64,000 nucleotides of DNA from Anaerolineae bacterium (GTDB lineage Bacteria; Chloroflexota; Anaerolineae; Aggregatilineales; Ch27): the NCBI GenBank assembly GCA_013178165.1, contig JABLXG010000004.1:62001-126000 (forward strand), written 5' to 3'. The notes under the pieces were generated by a model, which did no database searches, had not been told where the DNA came from, and worked only from the letters and a program-made list of their open reading frames with translations. Each line of letters opens with the position of its first letter. The first letter of the stretch is position 1. This document shows positions 35,425-44,163 of the stretch, piece after piece. The position numbers and the translations under genes are program-made.

Positions 35425-37464
35425 CTAGCCTGTGGCTTCGCCTGCTGCGGTGACCGTGATCTGGTACAGGAAGAGCCGGTCACCGCGCACACGATCGCCG
35501 TCAAAGACGGGCAGGCGCAACCCGGACCCGGCCTGGTACGCACCGATGGACAGATCATACTGGCCGGGCGGGATCGAATCGGGCAGGGTGACATAGCTGA
35601 CCTGCAGGAAGATATCCCGGTTGTGCAACGAAGGCGGCCAGACATTGATCACCGAACTCTGGCTGACAATCGCCGCCGGATCGGAAAGCACATGGGTGAA
35701 GATGCGCAGGTCAGCCGGGATGGGGCCATCTGTCCGCCAGTAGGTGACTACCGGCACGACACCGCCGGGGGCATAGGTGGGGTTGTCTGGCGGCGCGTAG
35801 CCCAGGTAGGTGATGTTGCCGCCAAAGCGCACCGGCAGCCTTGCTGCGCCCGCACCGCCCGGCGATTCCGGCGCGTAGCCGGTCGGCGCGGTGGTCATGA
35901 AACGGCCGACGGTGTCACCCAGGGCGCGGGCAACATTCACCTGCAACACGCTGCCGTCGGCCAGGCCGGGCACAGGGACGGAGGGCTGGCCTTCCAGCCA
36001 GGCCCGCAAGGCCGGGTGAATGCGATCGTAGATCGTCCGGTCGGTGAAGACGATCTGCTGCTGGGCGCCGCCTTCAGCCAGAATCAGCCCGTTGGCGCAG
36101 TCCACGTAACGCAGTGGCGCGTTCTCACGGTGCATCATCAGTTCCAGTAGCAGGGGATCGCCGGGCTGCGCCGCTGTGTTCTGCAGGTGTGGGCTGCACA
36201 CGACGGTCGGGATGCGGTGAGCGGTGCGGTCGAGATGGGCGGCCAGGGCACCACGTCCGGCGTTGAAGGCCTGCCGCACGGCCGGCTGCGCCGGAAAGCG
36301 GATCAGCAGGTCAGTGCCCGCCCAGAGGAAATTGGCAGCAATCAGCCCTGCGGCCAGCCAGGGCAGGGCAGCACGCAGGCCGGGCCGGTGATCGACCAGC
36401 GTATCCAGGGCCAGGTCAGCCCCGCGCCCGACGAGCAGATATAACACCGGCAGGGCGCCGGTCAACGCTGTGAATGCACCGGGGCGGGTGCTCAACAGGG
36501 CTGGCACCAGGCCGATGGCTGCCGCCAGTACCGGCAGGAAGGCTGAGGGTCGCCGCCAGTAGGCCAGCCCGTGGGCCACCCCTCCCAGCAGCAGAACCGC
36601 GCTGAGCGGGCCGAACAAGGGCCGTCCGGGCAGGTTGAAGGCCGGGTCCGGGTCGCCGCGCGGGAAGATCGCCGCCAGCCCATTGATGATCGATCTGGGC
36701 AGGCTTTCCGGAGACATTGCCGTCTGCAGGGCAGCTAAGCCGCTTACTTCTGGCAGGCGCACAGTCGTGACCAGATACGGGATGATGACGATGACTGAGA
36801 GCAGGACAGCAAAGATGCTGGCGCCAAAGGCATGGCGCGAAATCGGCTGCCGGCTCAGGAACAGATAGGCGACGGCTGCTGTGACGGTGATTGCCAGGAA
36901 GATGCCAAACCAGTGCACATACAGGCTGCTGGCGACGACGATGCCCAGCAGCGTGTAACCGGTCAGAGTGGGTGTTTCCGGGGAGACGCGCTGGCGGAGG
37001 TGGAAGGCGTTGACCAGGGCCAGCAGAGCGCTTACCGTCCACAGTGGCACCAGCGCTTCCCGCAGGGAAAGTCGGCTGAGGAGGGCTGGCCAAAAGCCTG
37101 CGGCCAGCAACCCGGCGGCCAGCAGCGCCGCCCGCGGCCCGTATAACCGCCGGGCCAGGGCGTAGAGCAACGCTACAGTCAGCAGACCGCTCCAGACGGA
37201 AGGTAGCCGCAGGGTGATCAGCCCCTTGCCGGTTGGGCCGGTGAGGACCGCCTGCAGGACATGGAACATCATCTCCTCGATCTGGCCCAGCTCCCGGTCG
37301 AAGACACGGATCGCCCCGGCGCTGGCGTGCTCAGTCATGAGCAGGCTGGCCATCTCGGTGCTGTTGAAGCCAGGCGGGATTGTCCCCAGGTCCCACAGAC
37401 GCAGACCCGCCGCCAGCAACAGAAGAAGGGTGGCCAGGACGAGATAGTGATGACGTTGGCTCAA
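35425..37464 (-). CDS. GT39/ArnT-like membrane glycosyltransferase
   Basis: The 679-residue protein has about a dozen transmembrane helices and a large C-terminal extracellular part from about residue 390. The N-terminus 'GLRLWDLGTIPPGFNSTEMA' resembles the lipid-phosphate-sugar-dependent glycosyltransferases (PMT/ArnT), with the acidic loop residue after the first helix. Such enzymes move sugars onto proteins or lipids at the outer face of the membrane. The start codon is TTG, with GGAG eight bases upstream. In the same minus-strand cluster lie four secreted glycosidase-like genes and a CopD-like gene. Confidence 0.8.
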   Translation of the reverse strand: MSQRHHYLVLATLLLLLAAGLRLWDLGTIPPGFNSTEMASLLMTEHASAGAIRVFDRELGQIEEMMFHVLQAVLTGPTGKGLITLRLPSVWSGLLTVALLYALARRLYGPRAALLAAGLLAAGFWPALLSRLSLREALVPLWTVSALLALVNAFHLRQRVSPETPTLTGYTLLGIVVASSLYVHWFGIFLAITVTAAVAYLFLSRQPISRHAFGASIFAVLLSVIVIIPYLVTTVRLPEVSGLAALQTAMSPESLPRSIINGLAAIFPRGDPDPAFNLPGRPLFGPLSAVLLLGGVAHGLAYWRRPSAFLPVLAAAIGLVPALLSTRPGAFTALTGALPVLYLLVGRGADLALDTLVDHRPGLRAALPWLAAGLIAANFLWAGTDLLIRFPAQPAVRQAFNAGRGALAAHLDRTAHRIPTVVCSPHLQNTAAQPGDPLLLELMMHRENAPLRYVDCANGLILAEGGAQQQIVFTDRTIYDRIHPALRAWLEGQPSVPVPGLADGSVLQVNVARALGDTVGRFMTTAPTGYAPESPGGAGAARLPVRFGGNITYLGYAPPDNPTYAPGGVVPVVTYWRTDGPIPADLRIFTHVLSDPAAIVSQSSVINVWPPSLHNRDIFLQVSYVTLPDSIPPGQYDLSIGAYQAGSGLRLPVFDGDRVRGDRLFLYQITVTAAGEATG

Positions 37465-37523
37465 GACGTGGACTCCTCGGCAGGATGGTCTGCGCCGCCG
37501 GCCCCCGGCGGCACACCGCCCGA

Positions 37524-38030
37524 TTATAGCGCGGTTGCCACCGCCGTAAAGGCCAGTACCAGCGCGCCCAGCGCCAGGTTGAGCGCGTTAAGCCGCCGTT
37601 CCCGGCGCAGCAGGCGGGCGGCTTCCGCCGGATCGGCCTTGCCGCGGGTGCGCAGGATCGCCAGCCGCTCCTGGGCTGGAGCCACGCCGAATTGCAGCAA
37701 CGCGCCAACGATGATCATCCCGCCGATGGCGATGTGCTTGAGCAGGATAGCCCGGCTCCAGGCGCTGTCGAAGACAAGCAGACCGTTGTAATTGGGATCG
37801 CCGCTGGTCTGGAACAGGCCGGTGACGATCAGGATCACCAGGCTCAGGTTAGCCCATGGGGTAAAGCGCCGGCGCAGTTCAGCCAGCAGTTCCGGCCAGC
37901 GGGGATCATCGCCCAGCGTGCGAGCTGCCGCCGGCCAGACCACCAGCACCAGCAGCGCCAGCCCGCCGATCCAGACGATCGTCGCCAGCAGGTGGAAGAA
38001 GTAGCTAATGGCGAGGACTGAGGGGTACAT
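37524..38030 (-). CDS. CopD-domain membrane protein
   Basis: The 168-residue protein starts at ATG 38030, overlapping the end of the preceding glycosidase gene by 26 bases. It has four membrane segments and fits the CopD/DUF2269-type fold: 'FFHLLATIVWIGGLALLVLV' at the start, and 'RFTPWANLSLVILIVTGLFQ' and 'LLKHIAIGGMIIVGALLQ' further in. CopD proteins help copper enter or leave the cell or bind haem. There is no CopC or copper-responsive gene nearby. Confidence 0.75.
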   Translation of the reverse strand: MYPSVLAISYFFHLLATIVWIGGLALLVLVVWPAAARTLGDDPRWPELLAELRRRFTPWANLSLVILIVTGLFQTSGDPNYNGLLVFDSAWSRAILLKHIAIGGMIIVGALLQFGVAPAQERLAILRTRGKADPAEAARLLRRERRLNALNLALGALVLAFTAVATAL

Positions 38031-39273
38031 GTTGCACACTCTCAGGGTCGCGGGCAGGGATGATTGTGTCCCCCATAATCTTTTCCATATTGGCCAGGTC
38101 GATGTATGCTTGCCGCACGCCGTAATCCTCGCCGAAGCCGGGCGTTGTCACCGCCCACCAGTACTCTTCGTCGGCTTCGGTCCATTCCGGGGCGGCAATG
38201 TAGATCGTGCTCATCAGCCCAACCCAGGGCCGCCAGTGTTCAGCGGCGTAGCGGTAGGCACCGACCAGATAAGCGGCCTGCGTCGCCTCATCCACTGCGA
38301 ACCAGGCGTAGTCCGGGTGGATGCCAGGGTTGATGTGCCAGCCGAATTCCAGCAAGGCGACCTGCCGCTCGGCGTCGCCATTGGCGATCTGGATACGCCG
38401 CATATCCTCCACATGACGGAAGACCATCCAGCGCCGCTGACCGGCCGCCTCTGCCTCGTCGGGCGACATCTCCGGCGGATTGTTGTAGCCGGGAGCGTGT
38501 AACCCCAGGACATCATAGACTCCGCTCAGGCCGGCGTCAAACATCTGTTGCAGGTAGCGTTCATCGGGGACAGCCGTCGGCGGCTCGGTCCCGGTCGGAG
38601 CCAGCCCGGCGGAGATCACGATCGCGGCAGGGTCGGCGGCCTTGATCGCCGTGTAGCACGCGCCCAGTAGCCGGACATAACCGGCGGCGTCCGGGGTGTA
38701 ACCGGCCCATTCGCGCTGGAGGTTTGGCTCGTTCCAGATCTGATACCCGGCGATCTGGCCTTTGTAGCGGGTAGCCAGCGCCCCGCAGAATGCCGCGTAA
38801 GCCTCCACGTCAAAAGGGATGCCATCGGGGCGCGTGGCCGGATCAACGATCGCCCATTCAGGGGGATGGTCGACGCGGGCAACTAGCTGGCGGCCCCGGT
38901 ACAGCACCTCAGCCACTACCTCATCGGCCCGGCTCCAGTCCCACACATCCGGCTGCGGCTGAATGTCGCCCCAGGCGAAAATCTGCTTGACGTGGGTGAA
39001 GTTCATCAGCCGGATCATCTCCAGGTCAAAGGTCCGTGCGTCAGGACTCCACCACAGGAAAGCCTGGATGCCGTACGTGAGCGACTCGAAGTGCGGCTCA
39101 GCGATTGGTTCCGGGGCAAGCGGCCCGTTATAGGTTGGGACGGGCGTCGCCGTTGGCGCTGCGGTCGGGGTAGGAACGGACAGCGGAGCACACCCCGCCA
39201 GCAGGTTAGCAGCAAGAAGGGTCAGGCCAAGCGCGATCGCGCTCGCCCTGACCCCCCAGTTCCAGAGGCTCAT
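38005..39273 (-). CDS. Lipoprotein clan GH-A glycosidase-like protein (paralogue 4 of 4)
   Basis: The 422-residue protein has a lipobox LLAGC with lipidated Cys28, a Thr/Pro linker (33-55) and a TIM barrel. The acid/base Glu182 lies in 'YQIWNEPNLQREW' and the likely nucleophile Glu309 in 'VALLEFGWHI', the two positions used by clan GH-A retaining glycosidases (GH5/GH39-like). Its start codon abuts the stop codon of the next paralogue upstream, so the two are translationally coupled. The substrate is unknown. Confidence 0.85.
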   Translation of the reverse strand: MSLWNWGVRASAIALGLTLLAANLLAGCAPLSVPTPTAAPTATPVPTYNGPLAPEPIAEPHFESLTYGIQAFLWWSPDARTFDLEMIRLMNFTHVKQIFAWGDIQPQPDVWDWSRADEVVAEVLYRGRQLVARVDHPPEWAIVDPATRPDGIPFDVEAYAAFCGALATRYKGQIAGYQIWNEPNLQREWAGYTPDAAGYVRLLGACYTAIKAADPAAIVISAGLAPTGTEPPTAVPDERYLQQMFDAGLSGVYDVLGLHAPGYNNPPEMSPDEAEAAGQRRWMVFRHVEDMRRIQIANGDAERQVALLEFGWHINPGIHPDYAWFAVDEATQAAYLVGAYRYAAEHWRPWVGLMSTIYIAAPEWTEADEEYWWAVTTPGFGEDYGVRQAYIDLANMEKIMGDTIIPARDPESVQHVPLSPRH

Positions 39274-40725
39274 CTACGGTCCAAAGCGCTCCAGGCGATA
39301 CTGAGCGATGGCGTCCCACGCCGGGGCGGGCTTGCTATCCGGGCGCAGGATCGAGTAGGGCACATTGTCGTTGCTGGGATCAAAGCCGGCCTGAGCGCCG
39401 TAGTTCAGGTTCCAGATCCAGGCCAGCCAGATGATGCCCGATTCTTCAAACCACTGCACCGCCTCGATGAAGTATTCCGCCTGTTCCTGCAGGGTGTTGT
39501 CCTGGGCGAACTCGAAGCCGCGGGGATAGCCGCCCAGGTCCTCAGAAACAGCCCAGCCGAACTCAGTCACGCACAGGCGCTGATTGCCGCCGGCTAGCTG
39601 GATCTTATTGGCGTACGTGGTCAGCGTGGAGTACATGCTCCAGGAGTGATGCGGGTTGTCAAACGGGCCGCGGAAGCGGGCGGTGCGCGCCTCCGGCTCA
39701 CGCGGGGCCACGTCCCAGGCCACCAGCGGGCCAATGTTGTAGCCGTTGTGGTGTGCGCCCACGCAATCAGCATAGTTGAGCATGCCGTTGTTGAGCAGGG
39801 CGTCCAGGTAGGTGAAGTCGTCAATGGCGCTGACACGGCCATCCGGCTCCGTCCAGCCGCCGCCCGGCGAGAGCGCGCCGCTGATCACGATGATGCCGGG
39901 GTCAATGGCCTTGATGGCGTTGTAGGTGGCGGCGAGCAGGGTGATGTATTCGCGGCTGCTGAGGCCGTTAACCGAGGCCCATTCGCGGTCGAGGTTCATC
40001 TCATTCCAGACCTCGATGGCGCCGATCGTGCCGGGGTATTCATCCAGATAGCGGTTGAGGATGGCCGTCACGAAGTTGACGTAATCCTGCGGGTTGGCGG
40101 GCGGGCCGTGCTTGCTGAGGTCGGCGCCAGGCTGGCGCGCCCAGTCCGGCGCGGTGACGATGCTCAACATCACGTTGACGCCCTTCTTATGGGCTTCCGG
40201 GATGACGATGTCCAGGATCGTCCAGTCGATGTTACCCTTCTGCGGTTCCATGACTTCCCAGCGGGTCTGGTGCTTGATCCAGTCCATGTGAAGCTGGTCT
40301 TTGACGACGGTCATCCAGTACTCGTAGATGTCGTAGCTTTCCTGCACCTGGATACCGAAATCGAAGTCGGTGCGCTCGATGAAGGGCAGGGTAGGTTCTG
40401 GCGTCGGCTCAGGCGGCTCGGTAGCGGTGACAGTTGGAACCTGGGCCACAACTGCCGGGGTTGAAGTGGGCTGGGCTTGCGCCAGTTGCGGGATCGGTGT
40501 GGCTGCCACTATACGAGTGGGCAGGGCGGTCGGCTGGCTGATCTCAGCGGCGCTGACCACAACCTGGCCCGACGACTCCGGCAACAGCAGACCGGAGGCC
40601 AGGAAGATGGCGACAAAGGTTGCCAGGCCAAGCACCAGAGTCAGGCCGGCCCAGATCAGAGTAAAGGCGCGCATCTGGCGGCGGCGTTTACGTTCCGATT
40701 GCACGGCAGGGATTTCCATCGTCAT
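39274..40725 (-). CDS. Membrane-anchored clan GH-A glycosidase-like protein (paralogue 3 of 4)
   Basis: The 483-residue protein has a basic N-terminus, one transmembrane anchor (20-45), a Thr/Pro-rich linker (65-115) and a GH-A barrel. Acid/base Glu242 is in 'IEVWNEMNLDREW' and nucleophile Glu388 in 'CVTEFGWAVSED'. GGAG lies nine bases before the ATG. It shares motif order with its three neighbours but lacks the C-terminal CPxC of paralogues 1 and 2. Confidence 0.85.
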   Translation of the reverse strand: MTMEIPAVQSERKRRRQMRAFTLIWAGLTLVLGLATFVAIFLASGLLLPESSGQVVVSAAEISQPTALPTRIVAATPIPQLAQAQPTSTPAVVAQVPTVTATEPPEPTPEPTLPFIERTDFDFGIQVQESYDIYEYWMTVVKDQLHMDWIKHQTRWEVMEPQKGNIDWTILDIVIPEAHKKGVNVMLSIVTAPDWARQPGADLSKHGPPANPQDYVNFVTAILNRYLDEYPGTIGAIEVWNEMNLDREWASVNGLSSREYITLLAATYNAIKAIDPGIIVISGALSPGGGWTEPDGRVSAIDDFTYLDALLNNGMLNYADCVGAHHNGYNIGPLVAWDVAPREPEARTARFRGPFDNPHHSWSMYSTLTTYANKIQLAGGNQRLCVTEFGWAVSEDLGGYPRGFEFAQDNTLQEQAEYFIEAVQWFEESGIIWLAWIWNLNYGAQAGFDPSNDNVPYSILRPDSKPAPAWDAIAQYRLERFGP

Positions 40726-40755
40726 CGCTCAGTAGCTCCTTACTGGAAGCCGGGA

Positions 40756-40778
40756 GGGGCGGCCTTCACAGCCGCCCC
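40756..40778 (-). other. GC-rich hairpin between paralogues 2 and 3
   Basis: An 8-bp stem (GGGGCGGC 40756-40763 with 40771-40778, loop of seven) lies in the 67-base gap after the 1008-residue gene. It has no T-tract, so it is more likely a processing or stability element than a terminator. Confidence 0.5.
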
Positions 40779-40792
40779 CGGCGCAGGCAGGT

Positions 40793-43700
40793 TCACCCGG
40801 CAACGCTACGCAGTGCGTCACAGGCCGGGCATCCGCCGCCCGGGCGGACGATGGCGTAACCGGCCATCGGGTCCCCGGCGTAGTTGGTGAAGTTGACGTT
40901 CCAGATGATCATCAGGCGGACCTTGCCGCTGCTGCTGAGGAGCACGGCGGCGCGGGCCAGCCAGGCAGCCTGCTGGGCGACGGTAGTGTTGCCGCCCCAT
41001 TCGAAGCCGGCGGGCGGCGGGCCGTAGCCTTCCGGCGAGAGATAGCCCAGTTCGGTATAGCACACCGGGCGGGAGCCGCCGAAAGGCGCCCAGGCGCGGT
41101 CGGTCATCGTTGTCAGGAAGTAGGTGGGGTAGCCACCGCGTGGGTCACCGCCGACCTGATCGGGCGGGACGATGCCCTCGTTGTAGTGGGCGCCGATGCA
41201 GTCAGCGAAGTTCGCCGCGCCAGCGGCGGCCATGCCAGCGTAGTAACGGTCGTCATTCCAGACGCGGTCAGTGCCAAAGGCGCCTTCCGCGCCGGTGGGG
41301 GCCAGTGCGCCGGTGATGACCATTGTGCTACCATTGGCCCCTTTGATGGCGTTGTAAGATGCCTGCAGCATCCGGACGTACATACCGGGGTCGATGCGCC
41401 CGGTGGGCCATTCCCGATCGATGTTCATCTCGTTCCAGACTTCAATGGCATCCGCGCCGAGCGCGGCCAGGCCAGCATTGAAGCGAGCGAAGGCGGCGAA
41501 GTAGTCGCCTTCCGAAATGCTGGCCAGTTCGTTGGGATAGCCCACAGAGCCGATCAGGATCTTGAAGCCGTTGGCGTGAGCGGCATTGATGATGCCCGCC
41601 TGCCCGCCCGGATCGGCGCCGTAGTTGTAGCGCACCTGAACCTTAACCCAGCGCATCCCGGCGGCCTGCATGTAGGGCACGGCGCTGTTGAAGTCCGCCA
41701 CATGCCCGCCGATCTCAAAGCCGCCGCTGATCCGCCCTGCCGGGATGACCGGCGCAGCGCCGCCCCCGCTGGGCGCAGCGACTACCGGGCGCGGCGTGGG
41801 CGTCGGCGTGGGGGTTGGTGTGGCGGTTGGCGCAGGGGTGTTGGTGGGGAAGGCGACAGCCACCTGTTGCCCGCCGCGTCCGCTTTCTTCGCCCCCGCCA
41901 ACCACCGCCACGTTGATAGCGTAGTTGCCGTCCTGGTCAATCGCCTGCCACTGGAAGCGCTCGCCGACGCTGGTGGTGGCTTCTTCCACCACGGCGCCGG
42001 AGGAGGCGACGACTGTCCAGCGCAGGGCCAGGTTAAGGTCGCTATCGGCTGGCGGGGCAGCGTTGAGGGCGAAGTTGGTGAGAGCCTGCAGGATGTCCGG
42101 GTGAATTTCCCCGTTCAGCAGGTCGCGGATGGCCACGCCGCCGATATTGAACGGCCTGATGATGTTCATGCGGTGCAGTAGGGCGCTATGGGTGGTCAGC
42201 CAGATGCGATTGCCACCCTCATATTCGATGTAGGGTGTCTGGGCGGCCTGATCAAAGCCGGTTGTGGCGGGGGTGCCATTGAGTGTTGCTTCGATGGTCG
42301 TGCCCGGCAGGAAATAGTGCCGCTCGCTGGCCGTCACAATCTCAACATCGCCCAGCCCGGCGACGGCCTCCGCAAACGTGATCGGGACAAAGACAGGCGT
42401 CTCCCCGCCGATCTGGCGGAAGCTCCGGGCGGAGAGACTGATCTGTAGCTTGTAGCGGCTGATCTCGCCCACTCCCCAGCGTAGCATCCGCTCCACCAGC
42501 CCGCCGGAGACGAAATCGACCGGGTTGTCGCCCAGGGTGACCTGCACGTAGTCAGCGTAGCGGCCAATCTCACGCCAGTCATAAGCGCCGGTGTTCCATG
42601 GCTCGCCGACTGCGCCTTCCTGCGCCGCCGGGACAACCACCAGCAGGCTGCGGCCATTGGCGTGCAGGGCGCGCCCCAGGCCGCGGATGAACAGCGAGAA
42701 CTGATCGCGGTAGACCGGATCGATGCCGCGGTAGTCGATGGCGATGCCGGTGACGGCTGTGCCCTGGTAGCAGGCCTGGGCGCAATTGGCCAGCTCCTGG
42801 ATATGCGCTGCCAGCAGATTCTCGCTGCTCAGGATAGTCTCAACCGTGCCGGTATCCAGGGCGTTGGGATCGCTGTAGTTGCGGACGGCCAGGAAGACCC
42901 CGTAGCCGGCGCCGGTCTGGAAGTTGGCGGCCAGACTGCCTTGCAGCGTACCCTGTAGCGTAGGCTGCAGCCCGGCTGGCAGTACCATACTGGCGACCTG
43001 AGCGACTTCCGTCGTGAGCGCCTCGGTCACGTCCAGAGGGATGGCCACCGTCGGCGCTGGCGCAGCCGTTTGGAAAACCGCCACATGCTGCGGGATATAG
43101 GGCAGATCAGTGACGATGGCAGCGTTGCCTTCAGCCAGCTGGGAGGGGATGAACGCCCACTGACCGGCGGACTCGTCATAGCTGTACAGATCGAGGGTGT
43201 CCAGTGGCTCCGCCCCCGCGGGGGTGGTGATCCGCAGGCCGATGCGGCCGGGCGCTTCACCTTCGTAGGTGATGGTGTACACCGGGCTGAGCAGGGTCAG
43301 GGCCGGGGGCAGGCTCCGGCGGGCGGCAGCGACCCATTCTCCCTCTGCCGTGCCGCCGGTGAAAGCAGCAGTCTCCACCGCGCTGAGAGCTACGCCAAAC
43401 CCCTCGCCTGGCTGGGCTGGGTCAATGGTCAGCGTCAGGCCGTCAGGATGACTGACGCCCGGCGTTTCGGCGTTGAGGGCCACATACTGGGGACCGCTCA
43501 GCCGATCGAGTAGCGAGAAGGGCGGCAGCAGCAGGCCGATCACCACCAGCACAATCACGACAAAGCCGAGCACCAGTGCTGGCAGCAGGCAGCCGCCGCG
43601 CTTTGGCGCTGGCCGGCGTCCCTGCGGTGGTGGGACGGGCGGCATACCCCGTGGCGGCGTGACCGCCCTGGCGCTATCCCGTTCCAGTTTCACGGCGGGC

Positions 43701-43819
43701 AGCGAGGGCGGCGTCTTGGGCGATTCATGGCGGGGGGCTTCCGCGTTATCCTGCGTCTGTGGCTCAAGTTCTGGCTGAGAATCGTCGTTGGTCACGAATG
43801 TCATAGCTTCATCCTTCAT
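40793..43819 (-). CDS. Two-domain extracellular protein: degenerate GH18-like plus clan GH-A barrel (paralogue 2 of 4)
   Basis: The 1008-residue protein has a cytoplasmic Pro-rich lead, one transmembrane helix (about 77-103), a beta-rich region (110-260), a GH18-like barrel (about 260-580), an Ig-like region (590-655), a Thr/Pro linker (658-680), and a GH-A barrel with acid/base Glu797 in 'IEVWNEMNIDREW' and a likely nucleophile in 'VCYTELGYLSPEG'. It ends with 'GGGCPACDAL'. In the GH18-like part the motif reads 'GIAIDYRGID', where active enzymes of the YaaH type have 'IDFE', so the catalytic Glu is Arg here. ATG 43804 is a possible alternative start. A candidate promoter lies about 125 bases upstream. 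Confidence 0.85.
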   Translation of the reverse strand: MKDEAMTFVTNDDSQPELEPQTQDNAEAPRHESPKTPPSLPAVKLERDSARAVTPPRGMPPVPPPQGRRPAPKRGGCLLPALVLGFVVIVLVVIGLLLPPFSLLDRLSGPQYVALNAETPGVSHPDGLTLTIDPAQPGEGFGVALSAVETAAFTGGTAEGEWVAAARRSLPPALTLLSPVYTITYEGEAPGRIGLRITTPAGAEPLDTLDLYSYDESAGQWAFIPSQLAEGNAAIVTDLPYIPQHVAVFQTAAPAPTVAIPLDVTEALTTEVAQVASMVLPAGLQPTLQGTLQGSLAANFQTGAGYGVFLAVRNYSDPNALDTGTVETILSSENLLAAHIQELANCAQACYQGTAVTGIAIDYRGIDPVYRDQFSLFIRGLGRALHANGRSLLVVVPAAQEGAVGEPWNTGAYDWREIGRYADYVQVTLGDNPVDFVSGGLVERMLRWGVGEISRYKLQISLSARSFRQIGGETPVFVPITFAEAVAGLGDVEIVTASERHYFLPGTTIEATLNGTPATTGFDQAAQTPYIEYEGGNRIWLTTHSALLHRMNIIRPFNIGGVAIRDLLNGEIHPDILQALTNFALNAAPPADSDLNLALRWTVVASSGAVVEEATTSVGERFQWQAIDQDGNYAINVAVVGGGEESGRGGQQVAVAFPTNTPAPTATPTPTPTPTPRPVVAAPSGGGAAPVIPAGRISGGFEIGGHVADFNSAVPYMQAAGMRWVKVQVRYNYGADPGGQAGIINAAHANGFKILIGSVGYPNELASISEGDYFAAFARFNAGLAALGADAIEVWNEMNIDREWPTGRIDPGMYVRMLQASYNAIKGANGSTMVITGALAPTGAEGAFGTDRVWNDDRYYAGMAAAGAANFADCIGAHYNEGIVPPDQVGGDPRGGYPTYFLTTMTDRAWAPFGGSRPVCYTELGYLSPEGYGPPPAGFEWGGNTTVAQQAAWLARAAVLLSSSGKVRLMIIWNVNFTNYAGDPMAGYAIVRPGGGCPACDALRSVAG

Positions 43820-43943
43820 CTGGAGGGCTGCCCGGCAAGGACACTGCTCTCCGTCATAGTCAATCCCGCTGGCGGGGTGCCGGGTGCAGGCGGCGTGCTA
43901 CAGGGCAGACCGCCCCGCCCGGGTATACGTGATCAGCGGGCGA

Positions 43944-43971
43944 TATATACCATATCCCGGCGAATTGTCCA
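43944..43971 (-). promoter_or_regulatory. Candidate promoter for the 1008-residue glycosidase-like gene
   Basis: On the minus strand, TGGACA (43971-43966) and TATATA (43949-43944) are 16 bases apart. The stretch is AT-rich against a GC-rich background. The 344-base gap 43820-44163 holds this and the hairpin at 44052; no gene is seen there. Confidence 0.4.
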
Positions 43972-44051
43972 TAGCTTGGTGCGGTTTCCCATTGCGGGCG
44001 ATGGCGGCAGGAAGCCGCAGGGACGCCGGGCAGAGCGCCAGAGAGAGGGCC

Positions 44052-44075
44052 AGACAAGGGGCTTAAGCCCCCTGT
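44052..44075. repeat. Hairpin with the dispersed GACAAGGGGCTTA core
   Basis: GGGGCTTAAGCCCC is a perfect palindrome, extended by four more pairs after one mismatch. It shares 13 bases with the hairpin at 16243-16276. It lies about 90 bases after the stop codon of the paralogue-1 gene and may act as its terminator. Confidence 0.6.
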
Positions 44076-44163
44076 CGCTGTCTCTCGTCTTGCTTGCTTT
44101 AGCCGGAAAACCGGAGCATCGATCAAGCTTGCGGGTCCTTTGTTTACACGGCTGTCCGCCGGG

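Noticed and set aside
41800-41850. Repeated GGCGTTGG-type DNA
   Set aside because: It encodes the TPTPTP linker of the 1008-residue protein.
41186-42181. Long plus-strand frame opposite the 1008-residue glycosidase
   Set aside because: Antisense shadow of a clear protein; no signature of its own.
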